A program made the translations under genes and the position numbers. From Stigmatella ashevillena (GTDB lineage: Bacteria > Myxococcota > Myxococcia > Myxococcales > Myxococcaceae), in the NCBI RefSeq assembly GCF_028368975.1, contig NZ_JAQNDM010000002.1, positions 5,202,425-5,266,424 on the forward strand: a DNA stretch of 64,000 nt, written 5' to 3'. Below the pieces are notes generated by a model. It had not been told where the DNA came from and made no database searches. It saw nothing but the letters and a program-made list of their open reading frames with translations. Below, in pieces: positions 1 to 9,213 of this stretch. Positions within the stretch are counted from its first letter, which is position 1. The number at the start of each line of letters is the position of its first letter.

Positions 1-100
1 GGCGGCAACGTTCGCTGGTAACCCATTCGTCCGCCACGGGACGATTGGTGGCGGGGTGGATTGCCACCTCGCCTTCTCATGAAAATCTTGGCCAGCAGCC

Positions 101-958
101 ATGAAGCATCCTTGCCTGCTTGCTCTCTGTTCTCTGTTGGGGTTGGGGCTCTCTGCCTGCGGCGGTGACTCCATCCCGGACCCTGGCCTGCGCACCGACG
201 ATGCCCAGACGGTGGATCCGAATCGCCTCCTCGTCACCCTCCGAGGCAAGGCCGAGCTCTTCCCCGAGGCCGCCCAGCGGTTGGCCGCCCAGGGACAGCC
301 TCTGCCCTCGCTGGAAGGCCTCTCGTTGGTCATCGAAGAGCCCTTGCGCGCGGGGGTGAATGATCCGGCGGCCTCCTTCGGCACGGGCGTCTGCGCTGAA
401 GATGGGACGTTCTCCATCACCGACGTGCCGGTGAAGGACATCCACACCAGCCTCGCCGCGAGCCTGGAGCACCCCGGGCTGGCGCACACCTCCACCATCG
501 TCTTCGACACGGCCTTCACCGGCTCACGGCCGCGCACGGACATCACCGGCGCCCAGGCGTGGGCGCTTCCCCTGTCCTTCCAGGACGCCCTCACCCAGTC
601 GGTGGGCGAGGAGGCCATTGGGGCGCACACCGAGGGCCGGGCCCGGAGCCTCCTGGACGCCGGCTTCATCCTGGGCCGCGTCGTGGATGCCCAGGGACGG
701 CCTGTCGCGGGTGCCCGCGTCCAGATCGAACCCGGAGAGCTCGCCGACCGCCTCTACTACCCCTCCGACGATTTCACCCGGGCGGACCAGGACGGCACCC
801 ACGGCCATGGCCTCTTCCTCTATGTGCACTCGGGGCTGGGCGCCGAAGCGTTCCAACTCGCCGTCCATGGATCCGAGGCCTACACCTGGCGCAACGCGGG
901 GGCCATGCCGCACAGGGGTTTGGTGCTTACCCTTCACCCGGGCGACAGGGCGCCCTGA
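101..958 (+). CDS. Lipoprotein with carboxypeptidase-regulatory-like fold
   Basis: Secreted lipoprotein of 285 residues. The N-terminus is a short type II signal peptide with a lipobox ending in LSAC at about residue 20, so the mature protein should be lipid-anchored. The C-terminal half contains GFILGRVVDAQGRPVAGARV, which is the start of a CarboxypepD-reg/Cna-B-like beta-sandwich. No catalytic motif is visible. It stands alone upstream of a sensor kinase, separated by about 125 bases. The start is the ATG just before KHPCLL, which gives the best signal peptide. Role unknown; possibly an envelope structural or adhesive protein. Confidence 0.75.
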   Translation: MKHPCLLALCSLLGLGLSACGGDSIPDPGLRTDDAQTVDPNRLLVTLRGKAELFPEAAQRLAAQGQPLPSLEGLSLVIEEPLRAGVNDPAASFGTGVCAEDGTFSITDVPVKDIHTSLAASLEHPGLAHTSTIVFDTAFTGSRPRTDITGAQAWALPLSFQDALTQSVGEEAIGAHTEGRARSLLDAGFILGRVVDAQGRPVAGARVQIEPGELADRLYYPSDDFTRADQDGTHGHGLFLYVHSGLGAEAFQLAVHGSEAYTWRNAGAMPHRGLVLTLHPGDRAP

Positions 959-1083
959 GCCGTTTCGCATCCTCCACTCCGTCGCTCCTTTCCCGGAAAA
1001 AAGGTCTCCGGCGCTTGACGCTTTCCGTCAGGAGCGTGATGGTTAACCCCTAGAGGGCGCTGCATTCCTGGGGGGGATGCGCC

Positions 1084-3066
1084 ATGTCCGCCGAGTCCAG
1101 TTCTCGCGACGTTCGCATCATCCAAAGCCTTGTGTGGGCCGCATCCCTGGGCGTTGCCCTGTTGGGTCTTCCCGTGCTGTTGGGGCACTCCTGGGCCGCG
1201 CTGTCCGCGGCTCCAAGCTTGAGTGTCCGGGAAGCGCACACCGCCCTGGGCCTTCTCTTCGGAGGGCTGGCCCTGGGCCTGCTCTCCCCGAAAGCCACCG
1301 GACGCCTGCGCTGGACGCTGGGCATGTGCTGCGCGGGGGCCTTGTTTCTCATCGGCGCCGCCACCCTCGTCCATCACTTCAGTGGCCTGGAGCTCCCCGT
1401 TCCCCCGCCTCCCTTTCGCTGGGAGCACTGGACCCCCGGGACGCCTCCGGATGCGTCCGCTGCGGGCACCGCCTTCTGCTTCATGCTGATTGGCAGCGCG
1501 CTGCTCCTGCTGGGGCGGTGCACCGAGCTGTCCGCGCGGTGGGCGGATCTCTTCGTCATCCCCGCGCTCATCACCACCCTGCTGGCCTTCAATGGCTACT
1601 TCCATGACGCGCTCCTGCTGCTGCCCCCCCACTTCCTGCAGCAGACGGGCATGGGGCTGCCCGCCTCGGCCGCGCTGCTGCTGCTGTGCGTGGGACTGCT
1701 GTGCGCCAGGCCGGATCAGGGACTGATGGTCCACATCACCCAAAACACCCTCGGTGGGTTTCTCGCCCGCCGCCTCGTTCCCGTCACCCTGCTGGGGCCT
1801 CCCCTGTTTGGCGCGCTGCTCAAGGTGCTCGACACCTACGGGTACCTGGACACCTCGATGAAGATTCCCCTCTTCGCCACGGTGGCCAGCGTGAGCGGCG
1901 TGGGGCTCGTGCTCCTGTCCACCACCACCTTGGATCGCATCGACACCGAGCGCCACCGGGCCAGCGCCCGGGCGGACCACGAGCGCAGCCTGCTGCGCAC
2001 CGTCGTGGACAACGCCCCCGTGGGCATCCTCTTCGTGGACGCCCAGACCCAGGAAGTGCAAGCCAACTCCGCGTTCCAGTCCCTCGTGGGCCACCCGCTG
2101 CTTCCCGGAGGGGGCCAGCGGCAGTTTCTCGGCCACCTGCGCCACCCGGATGGCCGGCCCGTGCTCGCCGAGGAGTTCCCCACGTTCCGCGGGCTGGAGG
2201 GCCAGGCGGTCTCCCCCGAGGAGTACGTCATCGTCCACCCGGACCGGCAGTTTCCCGTGCTCTCCTCGGCCGCCCCCGTGCACGAGGACTCCGGCCACGT
2301 GCGCGGCGTGGTCGTCACCATCCAGGACATCACCGCCCGACGCGAGTTGGAGCGTCTGCGCGAGGAGTATGTGGGGCTCATCTCGCATGATCTGCGCAAC
2401 CCCTTGCAGCTCATCACCCTGCGGGCCAGCCTCCTGCAGCGCAAGCTCCAGGAGAAGACGCTCGCGTCCGAGGCCGCCATGGCCGAGGCCCTGCTCCAGA
2501 ACACGCAGCAGATGAGCGGCATGGTCGAGGAGCTGCTCGAAAGCTCCCGCCTGGAAGCCAAACAGGTGGAGCTGCGCCGCGAGCCCACCGACATCCTCCA
2601 TTTCCTCGAAGCGGTGCTCGACCGGGACATCGCTCCCGACGCCCGGGAACGCCTTCGCCTGGAGGTGGCGGCCCCCGTGTCCCAGGTGCTGATGGACGCG
2701 CACCGCGTGGAGCGCGTGATGGTGAACCTGCTCACCAACGCGCTCAAGTACAGCCGCCCCGCCACCCCGGTGGTGGTGCGCCTGGATCAATCCGGCCCCT
2801 CGGTGGAAATCTCGGTGAGAGACCAGGGCGCGGGCCTGTCTCCCGAGAGCGCCGCGCACCTCTTCGAGAAGTATTACCGCACCCGCGAGGGCCGGACCTC
2901 GGACGTCATGGGGCTGGGGCTGGGGCTCTACATCAGCCGGCTCATCATTGAGGCGCACGGCGGCGCCATCCGCGCGGAGAGCATCCAGGGCCAGGGCACC
3001 ACCTTCACCTTCACCCTGCCCCGGCTCTCCGGGTTCCCGGAGCAGGAACAGCGCCGGGTGTCCTGA
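1084..3066 (+). CDS. Membrane PAS sensor histidine kinase
   Basis: Two-component sensor kinase of 660 residues. The first ~285 residues are strongly hydrophobic with about seven or eight membrane segments, so the sensor is an integral membrane module. A PAS domain follows at about 300-425, beginning RTVVDNAPVGILFVD. The HisKA dimerisation helix has ISHDLRNP with the phospho-acceptor histidine at residue 435. The ATPase domain carries the N box (MVNLLTNALKYSR), the G1 box (DQGAGLSP) and the G2 box (GLGLGLYISR). The start ATG is followed directly by SAESSSRD. No response regulator is adjacent, so it is an orphan kinase. It converges with the next gene, with only 4 bases between the stops. Confidence 0.93.
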   Translation: MSAESSSRDVRIIQSLVWAASLGVALLGLPVLLGHSWAALSAAPSLSVREAHTALGLLFGGLALGLLSPKATGRLRWTLGMCCAGALFLIGAATLVHHFSGLELPVPPPPFRWEHWTPGTPPDASAAGTAFCFMLIGSALLLLGRCTELSARWADLFVIPALITTLLAFNGYFHDALLLLPPHFLQQTGMGLPASAALLLLCVGLLCARPDQGLMVHITQNTLGGFLARRLVPVTLLGPPLFGALLKVLDTYGYLDTSMKIPLFATVASVSGVGLVLLSTTTLDRIDTERHRASARADHERSLLRTVVDNAPVGILFVDAQTQEVQANSAFQSLVGHPLLPGGGQRQFLGHLRHPDGRPVLAEEFPTFRGLEGQAVSPEEYVIVHPDRQFPVLSSAAPVHEDSGHVRGVVVTIQDITARRELERLREEYVGLISHDLRNPLQLITLRASLLQRKLQEKTLASEAAMAEALLQNTQQMSGMVEELLESSRLEAKQVELRREPTDILHFLEAVLDRDIAPDARERLRLEVAAPVSQVLMDAHRVERVMVNLLTNALKYSRPATPVVVRLDQSGPSVEISVRDQGAGLSPESAAHLFEKYYRTREGRTSDVMGLGLGLYISRLIIEAHGGAIRAESIQGQGTTFTFTLPRLSGFPEQEQRRVS

Positions 3067-3070
3067 AGGC

Positions 3071-4168
3071 TCAGCGCGGGACGAACCAGCGTGGCAGCCA
3101 GTCGGGCCCCTTCGCCGTGGTCAACCGTGTCTGCCCGCTGCCATCCGCGCGCATCAGCCACAGGTCCACGTCCCCCTGCCGCTCCGCCACGAACACCAGG
3201 TGCTTTCCGTCCGGGCTCCACGCGGGCGCATCGTCCCGGCTCAGGCCGTCCGTGAGCGCCACTGGCGCGCCGCCTTCCACCGCCGCCACCCAGAGGCGGC
3301 TCTTCGCCTCCGGCAGCCGCTCCACGAAGGCCACCTTCTTGCTGTCCGGGCTCCACGCCAGCTCGCGCTCGTCGAGCTTCGTGGCCTCTCCAGACACCGC
3401 GCGCAGCGACGTCCCGTCCGGGCGCACCAGGTAGTAGCGCTCCCGGCCCTCGCGGTTGCTGATGAAGGAGAGCCACTGCCCGTCCGGGCTCCAGCGCGGC
3501 TCCCGGTCTTCCTGGTGGAAGGCGGTGATGCGGCGCTCGTCCGTGCCGTCCGCCTTCATCACGTAGATTTCCGGGTCTCCCTCCCGGCTGGAGACGAATG
3601 CCACCTCGCGCCCGTCCGGCGAGACGGCCGGCTCGAAGCAGCCCTCCTTCACCTGCGTCAGCGGCCGCTCCTCCGTGCCCGCCTTCGGCTCCAGGCGCAC
3701 CAGATCGCTGAAGCTCCGGGCATCCGACTCGGCCACCAGCCAGCGGCCGTCCGGCGACCAGCTCGGGTTGCGCGCCCGCGCCCGGGGCGCGTGGAGGGCC
3801 ACCGGCGCCCCGCCGTCCAGGGGCTGGAGGCGCAGTTGCTCCAGGTGAAACCCATTCACCATGCGCGCGGCGATGACCAGCAGCGCCTTGCCATCCGGCG
3901 AGGGCGCCGCGGGGAAGTCATCCTCCCCGGGGCTCTTCGTGAGCTGCGTCTCCTCGCCGGAGGGCTTCACCAGCCAGACATCCTTCTGGTCCGCCCGCTC
4001 GGAGATGAAGGCGATGACGCCCGGAATGGCCCGCCGCTCCCCCTCGGAGAGCGGTCCCGGGCCGGAGGCCGCGCGGCCACACGTGCCCGCGCGGCAACCC
4101 ATACCCACCAGGGCGAGCGCGGCTGCCCGCCGGGCCCACACCCACCTGTCACGCGTGTCGAAGTGCAC
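3071..4168 (-). CDS. TolB-like beta-propeller (PD40) protein, probably exported
   Basis: Beta-propeller protein built of repeated WSPDG / SPDGK blades typical of the TolB C-terminal (PD40/WD40-like) family. At least seven blades are visible, for example PSWSPDGRWL, AVSPDGREVAF and PRWSPDGQWLSF. It is probably periplasmic or lipid-anchored: a hydrophobic stretch (RRAAALALVGMGC) precedes the first blade, although the lipobox is not canonical. The reading frame extends further upstream into the amidase gene; a GTG at 4168 starts just after the amidase stop and keeps the signal-like segment, so I chose it (365 residues). A GTG at 4177 is also possible. Its position right behind the amidase gene suggests co-transcription. 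Function is not defined; it is not the Tol-Pal TolB, because no tol genes are nearby. Confidence 0.7.
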   Translation of the reverse strand: MHFDTRDRWVWARRAAALALVGMGCRAGTCGRAASGPGPLSEGERRAIPGVIAFISERADQKDVWLVKPSGEETQLTKSPGEDDFPAAPSPDGKALLVIAARMVNGFHLEQLRLQPLDGGAPVALHAPRARARNPSWSPDGRWLVAESDARSFSDLVRLEPKAGTEERPLTQVKEGCFEPAVSPDGREVAFVSSREGDPEIYVMKADGTDERRITAFHQEDREPRWSPDGQWLSFISNREGRERYYLVRPDGTSLRAVSGEATKLDERELAWSPDSKKVAFVERLPEAKSRLWVAAVEGGAPVALTDGLSRDDAPAWSPDGKHLVFVAERQGDVDLWLMRADGSGQTRLTTAKGPDWLPRWFVPR

Positions 4169-4178
4169 GCCCTTCACG

Positions 4179-5789
4179 CTAGCGGACGCGGATGGCATCC
4201 GCGATGACGACCGTGCCACTGGACGTCCAACGGCTAACCTGCACCGTGTTCCAGCCCGCCGAGAAGCCAAAGCTGCCCAGCGTGTTCCACTGGCTGCCAC
4301 CGGCCTGCTGGTTCACGTTCACCGTGCCCAGCTTCGTCCCCGCCGCGTTGAAGATGACGATCGGCGTCGAGGCAGAGCGGTTGGTGCCTGCGGTCCACCA
4401 AGCCTCGATGGACTTCGTCGCCGCGGCCGGCAGGTAGAACGAGAAGGTCGCCGTGTCGGTGACGCCCTGGATCGACGCGTAGTAGTAGTCACCGCCGTAG
4501 GAGCCGGACGTGCTGGAGGTCTTCGTCCAGTTCGCGGACGCCGAGAACTTGGCCACCGCCGCGTCGTTGTTGGCGTTGTTGGTGTCCACGATGATGTCGC
4601 CGCTGGAGCAGTAGGACTGGACCTTGCTCAAGTACGAGCTCCACGGCCAGTTCGGGCCCGGGTCCGTGCGGGTGGCGGGCTGGAGCTTGCCGTGCGCCAC
4701 GATGTGGTAGCTGTCGCGAAGGATGGTCCGGTCCCGCGAGATGTCGCAGGACAGCTTCGCCGAGGCTTCGATCTGCCCCGCGGGGAAGCTCGTCTGGCTG
4801 GCGCTGCCGCCGTGCTCGATGCCCACCGAGAAGTGGTTCACCGAGGTGCCCGTCAGCCCACAGTCCACGCTGTTGTTGAGCTTGCAGTCATAGGTGGCGC
4901 CAATGTGCCAGCCGCGCTTCTCCTCGGACACCAACTGAGAAATCTCCGAGCCGTCCTCCTTCACCACATAGTGGGCGCTGACCCCCGAGTCCGGGTTCAC
5001 CAGCCAGCTCCAGCAGCTCGCGTAGCTGCTCTCGCACGTGTGGATGATGATCATCGAGATGTCCGTGCCCGCGGGCCGCTCGCCGTAGTTGCCCGACGGG
5101 CGCCAGACGGCCGCCGCGTAGTCCGGCCCCGACTCCGCCAGGGCGCGCAGCAAGGGCATCGCGAACTTCGCCTGCACCTCGATGGGCATGATGGAGGCGG
5201 TCACCGTGCCCTGCGCGCTCTCGGCCACCACGCCCTTGCGCAGCGTGGCGAACACGTCGTTGTGCACGTACTCGGCCTGCGCGTCCGTGTGGGTGATGCC
5301 GCTGAAGCGCGCCACCGCCGGCGCCCAGTCGCCCAGGCTCGCCCGGTCCACCTTCAACGCCTCGGCATCGTCCGACAGCAGCGCCGCGCCCGCGCGGATG
5401 TTGGCCAGCACGTCCGTGCGCGCCTGCGCCTCGGACACCCCCGCCAGGGCCGCGCCGCGTGCCAGCCGCTCGCCGCGCAGCGCCATCACGCCGTAAGCCG
5501 GTGCCAGGCCCTCGAACTCGGTCAGCCCCTGCCACATCTGCCAGCGCGTCTCGGTGAAGGAGACGGCCTTGAGCAGGCTGGCCGGGACGTTGAACTCGCG
5601 GGCGGCCTGCTCGAACAGCGGATCCAACTCCCCGGGAGCCCCCGGCCGGACGGCATCACGCGCCGCGTCAGCGACGGCGTTGCTGGAAGGAGCCTGCGCG
5701 GCCTCCGGGCTGTCCGGCGTCTGAGGACCACAGGCCGCCAGGGCCAGGGCCGCGGCGGCGGCCGCGAACGGGTTGCGCATCGAGTTCAT
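4179..5789 (-). CDS. Lytic transglycosylase-like / N-acetylmuramoyl-L-alanine amidase lipoprotein
   Basis: Cell-wall hydrolase of 536 residues with three parts. A lipoprotein signal ends at LALAACGPQ. Residues about 50-190 resemble a lysozyme-like SLT domain (ASLLKAVSFTETRW, then AYGVMAL). Residues about 210-410 form an Amidase_2/PGRP domain with zinc-ligand signatures IIHTCES and IVAHGKL and the DPGPNWPW motif. The last ~110 residues form a beta-rich domain (YYYASIQGVTDTATFSFYLP) like the golvesin C-terminal carbohydrate-binding fold. The start ATG at 5789 has a GAGGAG ribosome site; an in-frame extension further upstream lacks one. Expected to cleave peptidoglycan in the periplasm or in prey or debris. 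Confidence 0.85.
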   Translation of the reverse strand: MNSMRNPFAAAAAALALAACGPQTPDSPEAAQAPSSNAVADAARDAVRPGAPGELDPLFEQAAREFNVPASLLKAVSFTETRWQMWQGLTEFEGLAPAYGVMALRGERLARGAALAGVSEAQARTDVLANIRAGAALLSDDAEALKVDRASLGDWAPAVARFSGITHTDAQAEYVHNDVFATLRKGVVAESAQGTVTASIMPIEVQAKFAMPLLRALAESGPDYAAAVWRPSGNYGERPAGTDISMIIIHTCESSYASCWSWLVNPDSGVSAHYVVKEDGSEISQLVSEEKRGWHIGATYDCKLNNSVDCGLTGTSVNHFSVGIEHGGSASQTSFPAGQIEASAKLSCDISRDRTILRDSYHIVAHGKLQPATRTDPGPNWPWSSYLSKVQSYCSSGDIIVDTNNANNDAAVAKFSASANWTKTSSTSGSYGGDYYYASIQGVTDTATFSFYLPAAATKSIEAWWTAGTNRSASTPIVIFNAAGTKLGTVNVNQQAGGSQWNTLGSFGFSAGWNTVQVSRWTSSGTVVIADAIRVR

Positions 5790-5988
5790 GAACACTCCTC
5801 GGGGGATACAGCGGTGGGGGATCTCGCTACACCGCACCCAAGTGCGGCCCCTGGACGCATCGGCCTTCGCCCATGTGTCACGGATGTCGCAACTGTACTG
5901 TTTCGATACAAGGGTGCGGTAAACAGATTTCACCTCTCTCCACGCGTGTCAATGCTCCCCCCGGGCGGGGGCTTGGTATGAGGGGCCC

Positions 5989-6726
5989 ATGCGTCTCTTC
6001 GCCATCGGCGACACCCACCTGCCCTCCACCCGGAACAAGGACATGCACCGCTTCGGGTGGGCAGAGCACCCACTGCCCCTGCAACGCGCGTGGGACGAGA
6101 AGGTCCGCCCCGAGGACATCGTCATCGTCGCAGGGGACATCTCCTGGGCAACGCGGGCCACGGAGGTGATGGAGGACTTGAAGTGGCTGGACGCGCGGCC
6201 GGGGCGCAAGGTGCTGGTGCGCGGCAACCACGACTACTGGTGGGGAGACTCGGCCTCGAAGCTGCGCAAGTTGCTGGAGCCCTTCAAGACGCTGGAGACG
6301 TTCCTGCAGAACTGCGCGGTGGTGATGGGGCCGTGGCTCATCGCCGGCACACGACTGTGGACGACCCCCGAGGCCCCGCCCATGCCCGGCGGGGAGATGG
6401 GGGACGAGCCCGTGGACCTGGGCTACGTGGAGCGGGAGACACGCCGGCTGAACGCCTCCATCGAGGACGCGCTCAAGAAGGAGAAGCAGAGCCCCACGCC
6501 CCTGCGACGGGTGGTGGCGGTGCACTTTCCTCCCGTCTACGCCAACGAGCGGCCCACCGCCTTCAGCGCCCCCATCGAGGCCTTCCAACCCAAGGTCTGT
6601 GTCTACGGCCACCTGCACGCCGCGGGCATCGCCGCGGGCTTCACCGGTGAGCGCGCTGGAGTGCGCTACGTGCTGGCCTCATGCGACGCGGCGGGCTTCT
6701 CTCCGGTGCTGCTCGACGAGGTGTGA
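5989..6726 (+). CDS. Metallophosphoesterase
   Basis: Calcineurin-like phosphoesterase of 245 residues. The metal-binding signatures are all visible: GDTHLP (the GDxH motif), VAGDISW (GDxx), VRGNHDYWW (GNHD), VVAVHFPP and VYGHLHAAG (GHxH). This set defines a dinuclear metal phosphoesterase probably located in the cytoplasm. The sequence resembles the uncharacterised YkuE-like or predicted-phosphohydrolase group, and the substrate cannot be read from sequence. It is divergent from the amidase gene across about 200 bases that must hold both promoters. Confidence 0.92.
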   Translation: MRLFAIGDTHLPSTRNKDMHRFGWAEHPLPLQRAWDEKVRPEDIVIVAGDISWATRATEVMEDLKWLDARPGRKVLVRGNHDYWWGDSASKLRKLLEPFKTLETFLQNCAVVMGPWLIAGTRLWTTPEAPPMPGGEMGDEPVDLGYVERETRRLNASIEDALKKEKQSPTPLRRVVAVHFPPVYANERPTAFSAPIEAFQPKVCVYGHLHAAGIAAGFTGERAGVRYVLASCDAAGFSPVLLDEV

Positions 6727-6803
6727 GCCCCTCCGGCTTTGCTCGCTGCACCAGGCTGGCCAGGGGTTGGCCAGAAAGGTAAGAGGGGGTCATCCTCCAA
6801 CGG

Positions 6804-8054
6804 ATGGCCATGCCCAAGAGCTCCGAGAAAGAACACATCCCGAGCCTGCGATTGACGAGCGTCCAGGTGGAGCGATTCAAGGCCGCATTCAAGCCCACAC
6901 CTGTTCCCTTGCGTCCCTTCAACCTGATCCTGGGACGAAATGGGGCTGGCAAAAGCACGTTGCTGGAGGCACTCCAGTGGGTGGATGGCACGCTCCGGCA
7001 GGACGCGCGCACTGCTTTGCAGCGGTACTTCGGCATTGCGCCCGTCGTCAATGTCCGCTCCCAGCAGACGTTCTTTCAACTCGGGCTCACCTGGAAGAGC
7101 GAAGACGAAAGCGAGCTCAACTACAAGGTCAAGGTTGTCCAGGGTCGTGATGGAGTGACCCCGTTGATTGCCCAGGAGTTCTTGAAGTCCGTACAGGGGA
7201 GAAAAAGACCCAGGACGATCATCGACACCACAGTCCCTGCGAACGCCAAGAAAGACCGGCCCGGGGTTCGCATCGTCTATCCCAGAGATTTGCGATTCAA
7301 GCGCGAGGTCAACGAGCCTGACAGGCTCGCGCTCCGGCAAGCGGGAGTCACCCCCATCTCAAACACAGGCTTCAAGGACCGCTTCGTTCTGCCAGCGCTC
7401 AGTGCGTTCTGGGAGAACGCCGTCTTCTTGAGGCTGAGTACCAGCCGACTGGCAGCAGGGTCTCCTGCGCGGCGAAAGTCCTTTGAGCCTCTCCTCGACG
7501 AAGAAGGCACCAACCTGCCAGCGCTGCTCAATGAGTTGAGCCGGGCGCAACTCGAGGATCTGGTCGTCCGCATCCAACAGGTGTTGAGCGGCATCGAGCA
7601 GGTCAAGATCTCCAAGCCCAGGGCGGGGCAACAAGAGAATGTCAACTATTCTCTCCGGGAGAGAATGCCCTACAAGGGACGCAATGGAACAGACCTTTTC
7701 GACATTCCTTCGTGGATGTTGTCAGAAGGCACACGGCGAATCACAGCCCTCTTCGCCCTGCTCGTACATGATCCCCCTCCTTCGCTTCTGTGTATCGAGG
7801 AGGTAGAGAATGGGCTCGACCCTTGGACCGTGCTGGAGGTCATCAAAGCACTTCGCTCGGCCACGGATGCAGGGACTCAGGTCATCGTGACTTCTCATTC
7901 ACCTTGGCTGATCGATCATGTGGATCTCCAAGACATCCTCCTCGTGGAGCGAGTGAAAGGGACAACAGAGTACCGGCGATTCGCAGACATGGAGGAAGCG
8001 AAACGTTTCTCCAGCGACGTTCCTCCGGGAGCGCGGTATGTCAACAGCAGGTAG
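6804..8054 (+). CDS. AAA family (OLD/SMC-like) ATPase, first gene of a two-gene module
   Basis: ABC/SMC-type ATPase of 416 residues. The Walker A motif is GRNGAGKS (44-51) after an N-terminal strand VQVERFKAAF. An ABC-like signature LSEGTRRI lies near residue 306, Walker B CIEEVENGLDP near 330, and the H-loop VTSHSPWLIDHV near 362-373. This layout is the AAA_21/AAA_15 type found in OLD, Gabija, PARIS and retron-linked ATPases. The stop overlaps the next gene by 17 bases, which implies coupled translation and a two-protein complex. Base composition is visibly AT-richer than the flanking genes, which suggests acquisition. Defence is the likeliest role from context, but this is an inference. Confidence 0.85.
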   Translation: MAMPKSSEKEHIPSLRLTSVQVERFKAAFKPTPVPLRPFNLILGRNGAGKSTLLEALQWVDGTLRQDARTALQRYFGIAPVVNVRSQQTFFQLGLTWKSEDESELNYKVKVVQGRDGVTPLIAQEFLKSVQGRKRPRTIIDTTVPANAKKDRPGVRIVYPRDLRFKREVNEPDRLALRQAGVTPISNTGFKDRFVLPALSAFWENAVFLRLSTSRLAAGSPARRKSFEPLLDEEGTNLPALLNELSRAQLEDLVVRIQQVLSGIEQVKISKPRAGQQENVNYSLRERMPYKGRNGTDLFDIPSWMLSEGTRRITALFALLVHDPPPSLLCIEEVENGLDPWTVLEVIKALRSATDAGTQVIVTSHSPWLIDHVDLQDILLVERVKGTTEYRRFADMEEAKRFSSDVPPGARYVNSR

Positions 8055-8871
8055 AGCCAAGCCGTTGAGATTGGCGCTCTTCGCCGAAGGGACGACGGAC
8101 CCGTCCCTGGACAAGCTCTGGGGCGAAGAGATTCCAAAGTTTCTGGGACTGGCTCCTTTCGACCGGGTCATCGGCTTCAGCAAGCATCACATGGTCGCGA
8201 TGAGCAAAGCGAACATGAGCTTGAAGTTCAAAACGAGTACCCTGTCCGTGGGGCTCGACGTCATCCTTGCCCAGGAGTTGCAAAAGAAAGACTTTGATTG
8301 TGCGGTTGTGGCCTGGGACCTTGTACCCGCTTGGGACAGCGGCTCAGACGCCACGGCCTGCCGCTGGCAAGACACGCTCTTGCTGTACGAAGGATTGGCA
8401 CGGAGTCAAAAGCTGCCTCCTCTCTGGCACCAACGGGCAACAGAACGCTTCCACGAATTGAAGGCACGACCCAAGCCATCGGACCGGAAGGCGTTGCCAC
8501 GGCCTGAGCCAGGAATGGTCCTCAGCGTGTGCATGGAGCCTGAGTTCGAAGGACTGCTCCTGGACGAGGCAGGGGTCAAGGCCGCGCTGGGCCTGAAGGG
8601 GAAGAAACTCCCCCGCCGGTGGCCCACCACCTGGAAACACACGCCAGCACCTCGGCCCTCCGAGACGCTGGCGAGAGCCATCGAGGCAGCCAGGAGCCTG
8701 CAGCCGCAGCCTCCTGTCTTCCGGAAGGTCCGCCAGCCCCTGCGCGAGGCAAAGCATGAATGGGGCAGGCTGCTGCTCAGCAGTGCCACCCCTGAATTTC
8801 GACGCAATATCCTGGCGCATCCGCTGGCTGAACGATTGAGGCTCTTGTTGTCGGCTGTTCCTCCTCCGTGA
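8038..8871 (+). CDS. TOPRIM/DUF4276-like partner of the AAA ATPase
   Basis: Protein of 277 residues starting inside the end of the ATPase gene. Three acidic motifs suit a TOPRIM-like or DUF4276 nuclease fold: FAEGTTD with Glu17, VVAWDLVPAWD with Asp94 and Asp100, and CMEPEFEGLL with Glu167, Glu169 and Glu171. The C-terminal third is basic. Proteins of this kind pair with AAA ATPases in several anti-phage modules, where the ATPase controls the effector. No transposase or integrase adjoins the pair. The fold assignment is by motif only; a non-nuclease role is possible. Confidence 0.65.
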   Translation: MSTAGRAKPLRLALFAEGTTDPSLDKLWGEEIPKFLGLAPFDRVIGFSKHHMVAMSKANMSLKFKTSTLSVGLDVILAQELQKKDFDCAVVAWDLVPAWDSGSDATACRWQDTLLLYEGLARSQKLPPLWHQRATERFHELKARPKPSDRKALPRPEPGMVLSVCMEPEFEGLLLDEAGVKAALGLKGKKLPRRWPTTWKHTPAPRPSETLARAIEAARSLQPQPPVFRKVRQPLREAKHEWGRLLLSSATPEFRRNILAHPLAERLRLLLSAVPPP

Positions 8872-8889
8872 GGACAGCCCGTCTGGGTC

Positions 8890-9099
8890 CTACCCGCCGT
8901 GGGTGCCGCCCTCTTCTCGCAGGGACATCGTGGTGATGATGCCAGGGGGGGTGCTGCCTCCCTCCTCCCCCACCGCCAGCGTCGTCACCGGCCGGGGCTT
9001 CTCCTTGCTCCCTTGCTCGATGGGGGCGGGCGGCCTGCCCCCGAGCCTCACCGGCAGCTCGTACTGGATGAACGATGGGCCCTTCGGGTGCCTCGGCAT
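8890..9099 (-). CDS. Graspetide (plesiocin-type) precursor peptide
   Basis: A 69-residue peptide gene with a good AGGAG ribosome site 7-8 bases before the ATG. Residues 1-38 look like a leader, including the segment FIQYELPVRLGG, a likely enzyme-recognition element. The remainder holds two copies of TTxxxxEE: TTLAVGEEGG at 39-48 and TTMSLREEGG at 56-65, each followed by Gly-Gly. TTxxxxEE is the hallmark of plesiocin-type (group 2) graspetides, in which threonines are joined to glutamates by side-chain ester bonds made by an ATP-grasp ligase. The ATP-grasp gene lies directly divergent, 114 bases away. No transporter or protease is adjacent. The reverse reading of the same DNA is a shadow. Confidence 0.85.
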   Translation of the reverse strand: MPRHPKGPSFIQYELPVRLGGRPPAPIEQGSKEKPRPVTTLAVGEEGGSTPPGIITTMSLREEGGTHGG

Positions 9100-9213
9100 G
9101 GTTCGCTCCTGGATGTGGCGGCGGGCCGCGCTTGTTGTCTCCTCGCCTCTACGGGCAAGGTGCGCCTTGCTTGCGTGGGCCGGAAGTCTCCGCCGCCCCC
9201 GGAATAAAACTCC
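9100..9213. promoter_or_regulatory. Divergent promoter region of the graspetide locus
   Basis: The 114 bases between the precursor (leftward) and the ATP-grasp ligase (rightward) must contain both promoters. The precursor side has the AGGAG ribosome site. The ligase side has only a weak GGAA about 10 bases before its ATG, so the ligase may be made at a lower level. I cannot identify convincing -35/-10 boxes. Confidence 0.4.

Noticed and set aside
1-100. Possible end of an upstream gene (GGNVRW then TAA near base 21)
   Set aside because: Only six codons are visible, which is too little to support a gene call.
934-2958. Long open frame on the minus strand antisense to the sensor kinase
   Set aside because: It is rich in Arg, Gly, His and Gln, shows no domain, and lies fully opposite a clear histidine kinase; it is a third-position GC shadow.
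8899-9207. Plus-strand frame of about 100 codons opposite the precursor peptide
   Set aside because: The opposite strand encodes the two TTxxxxEE modules with a good ribosome site; the plus-strand product has no features.
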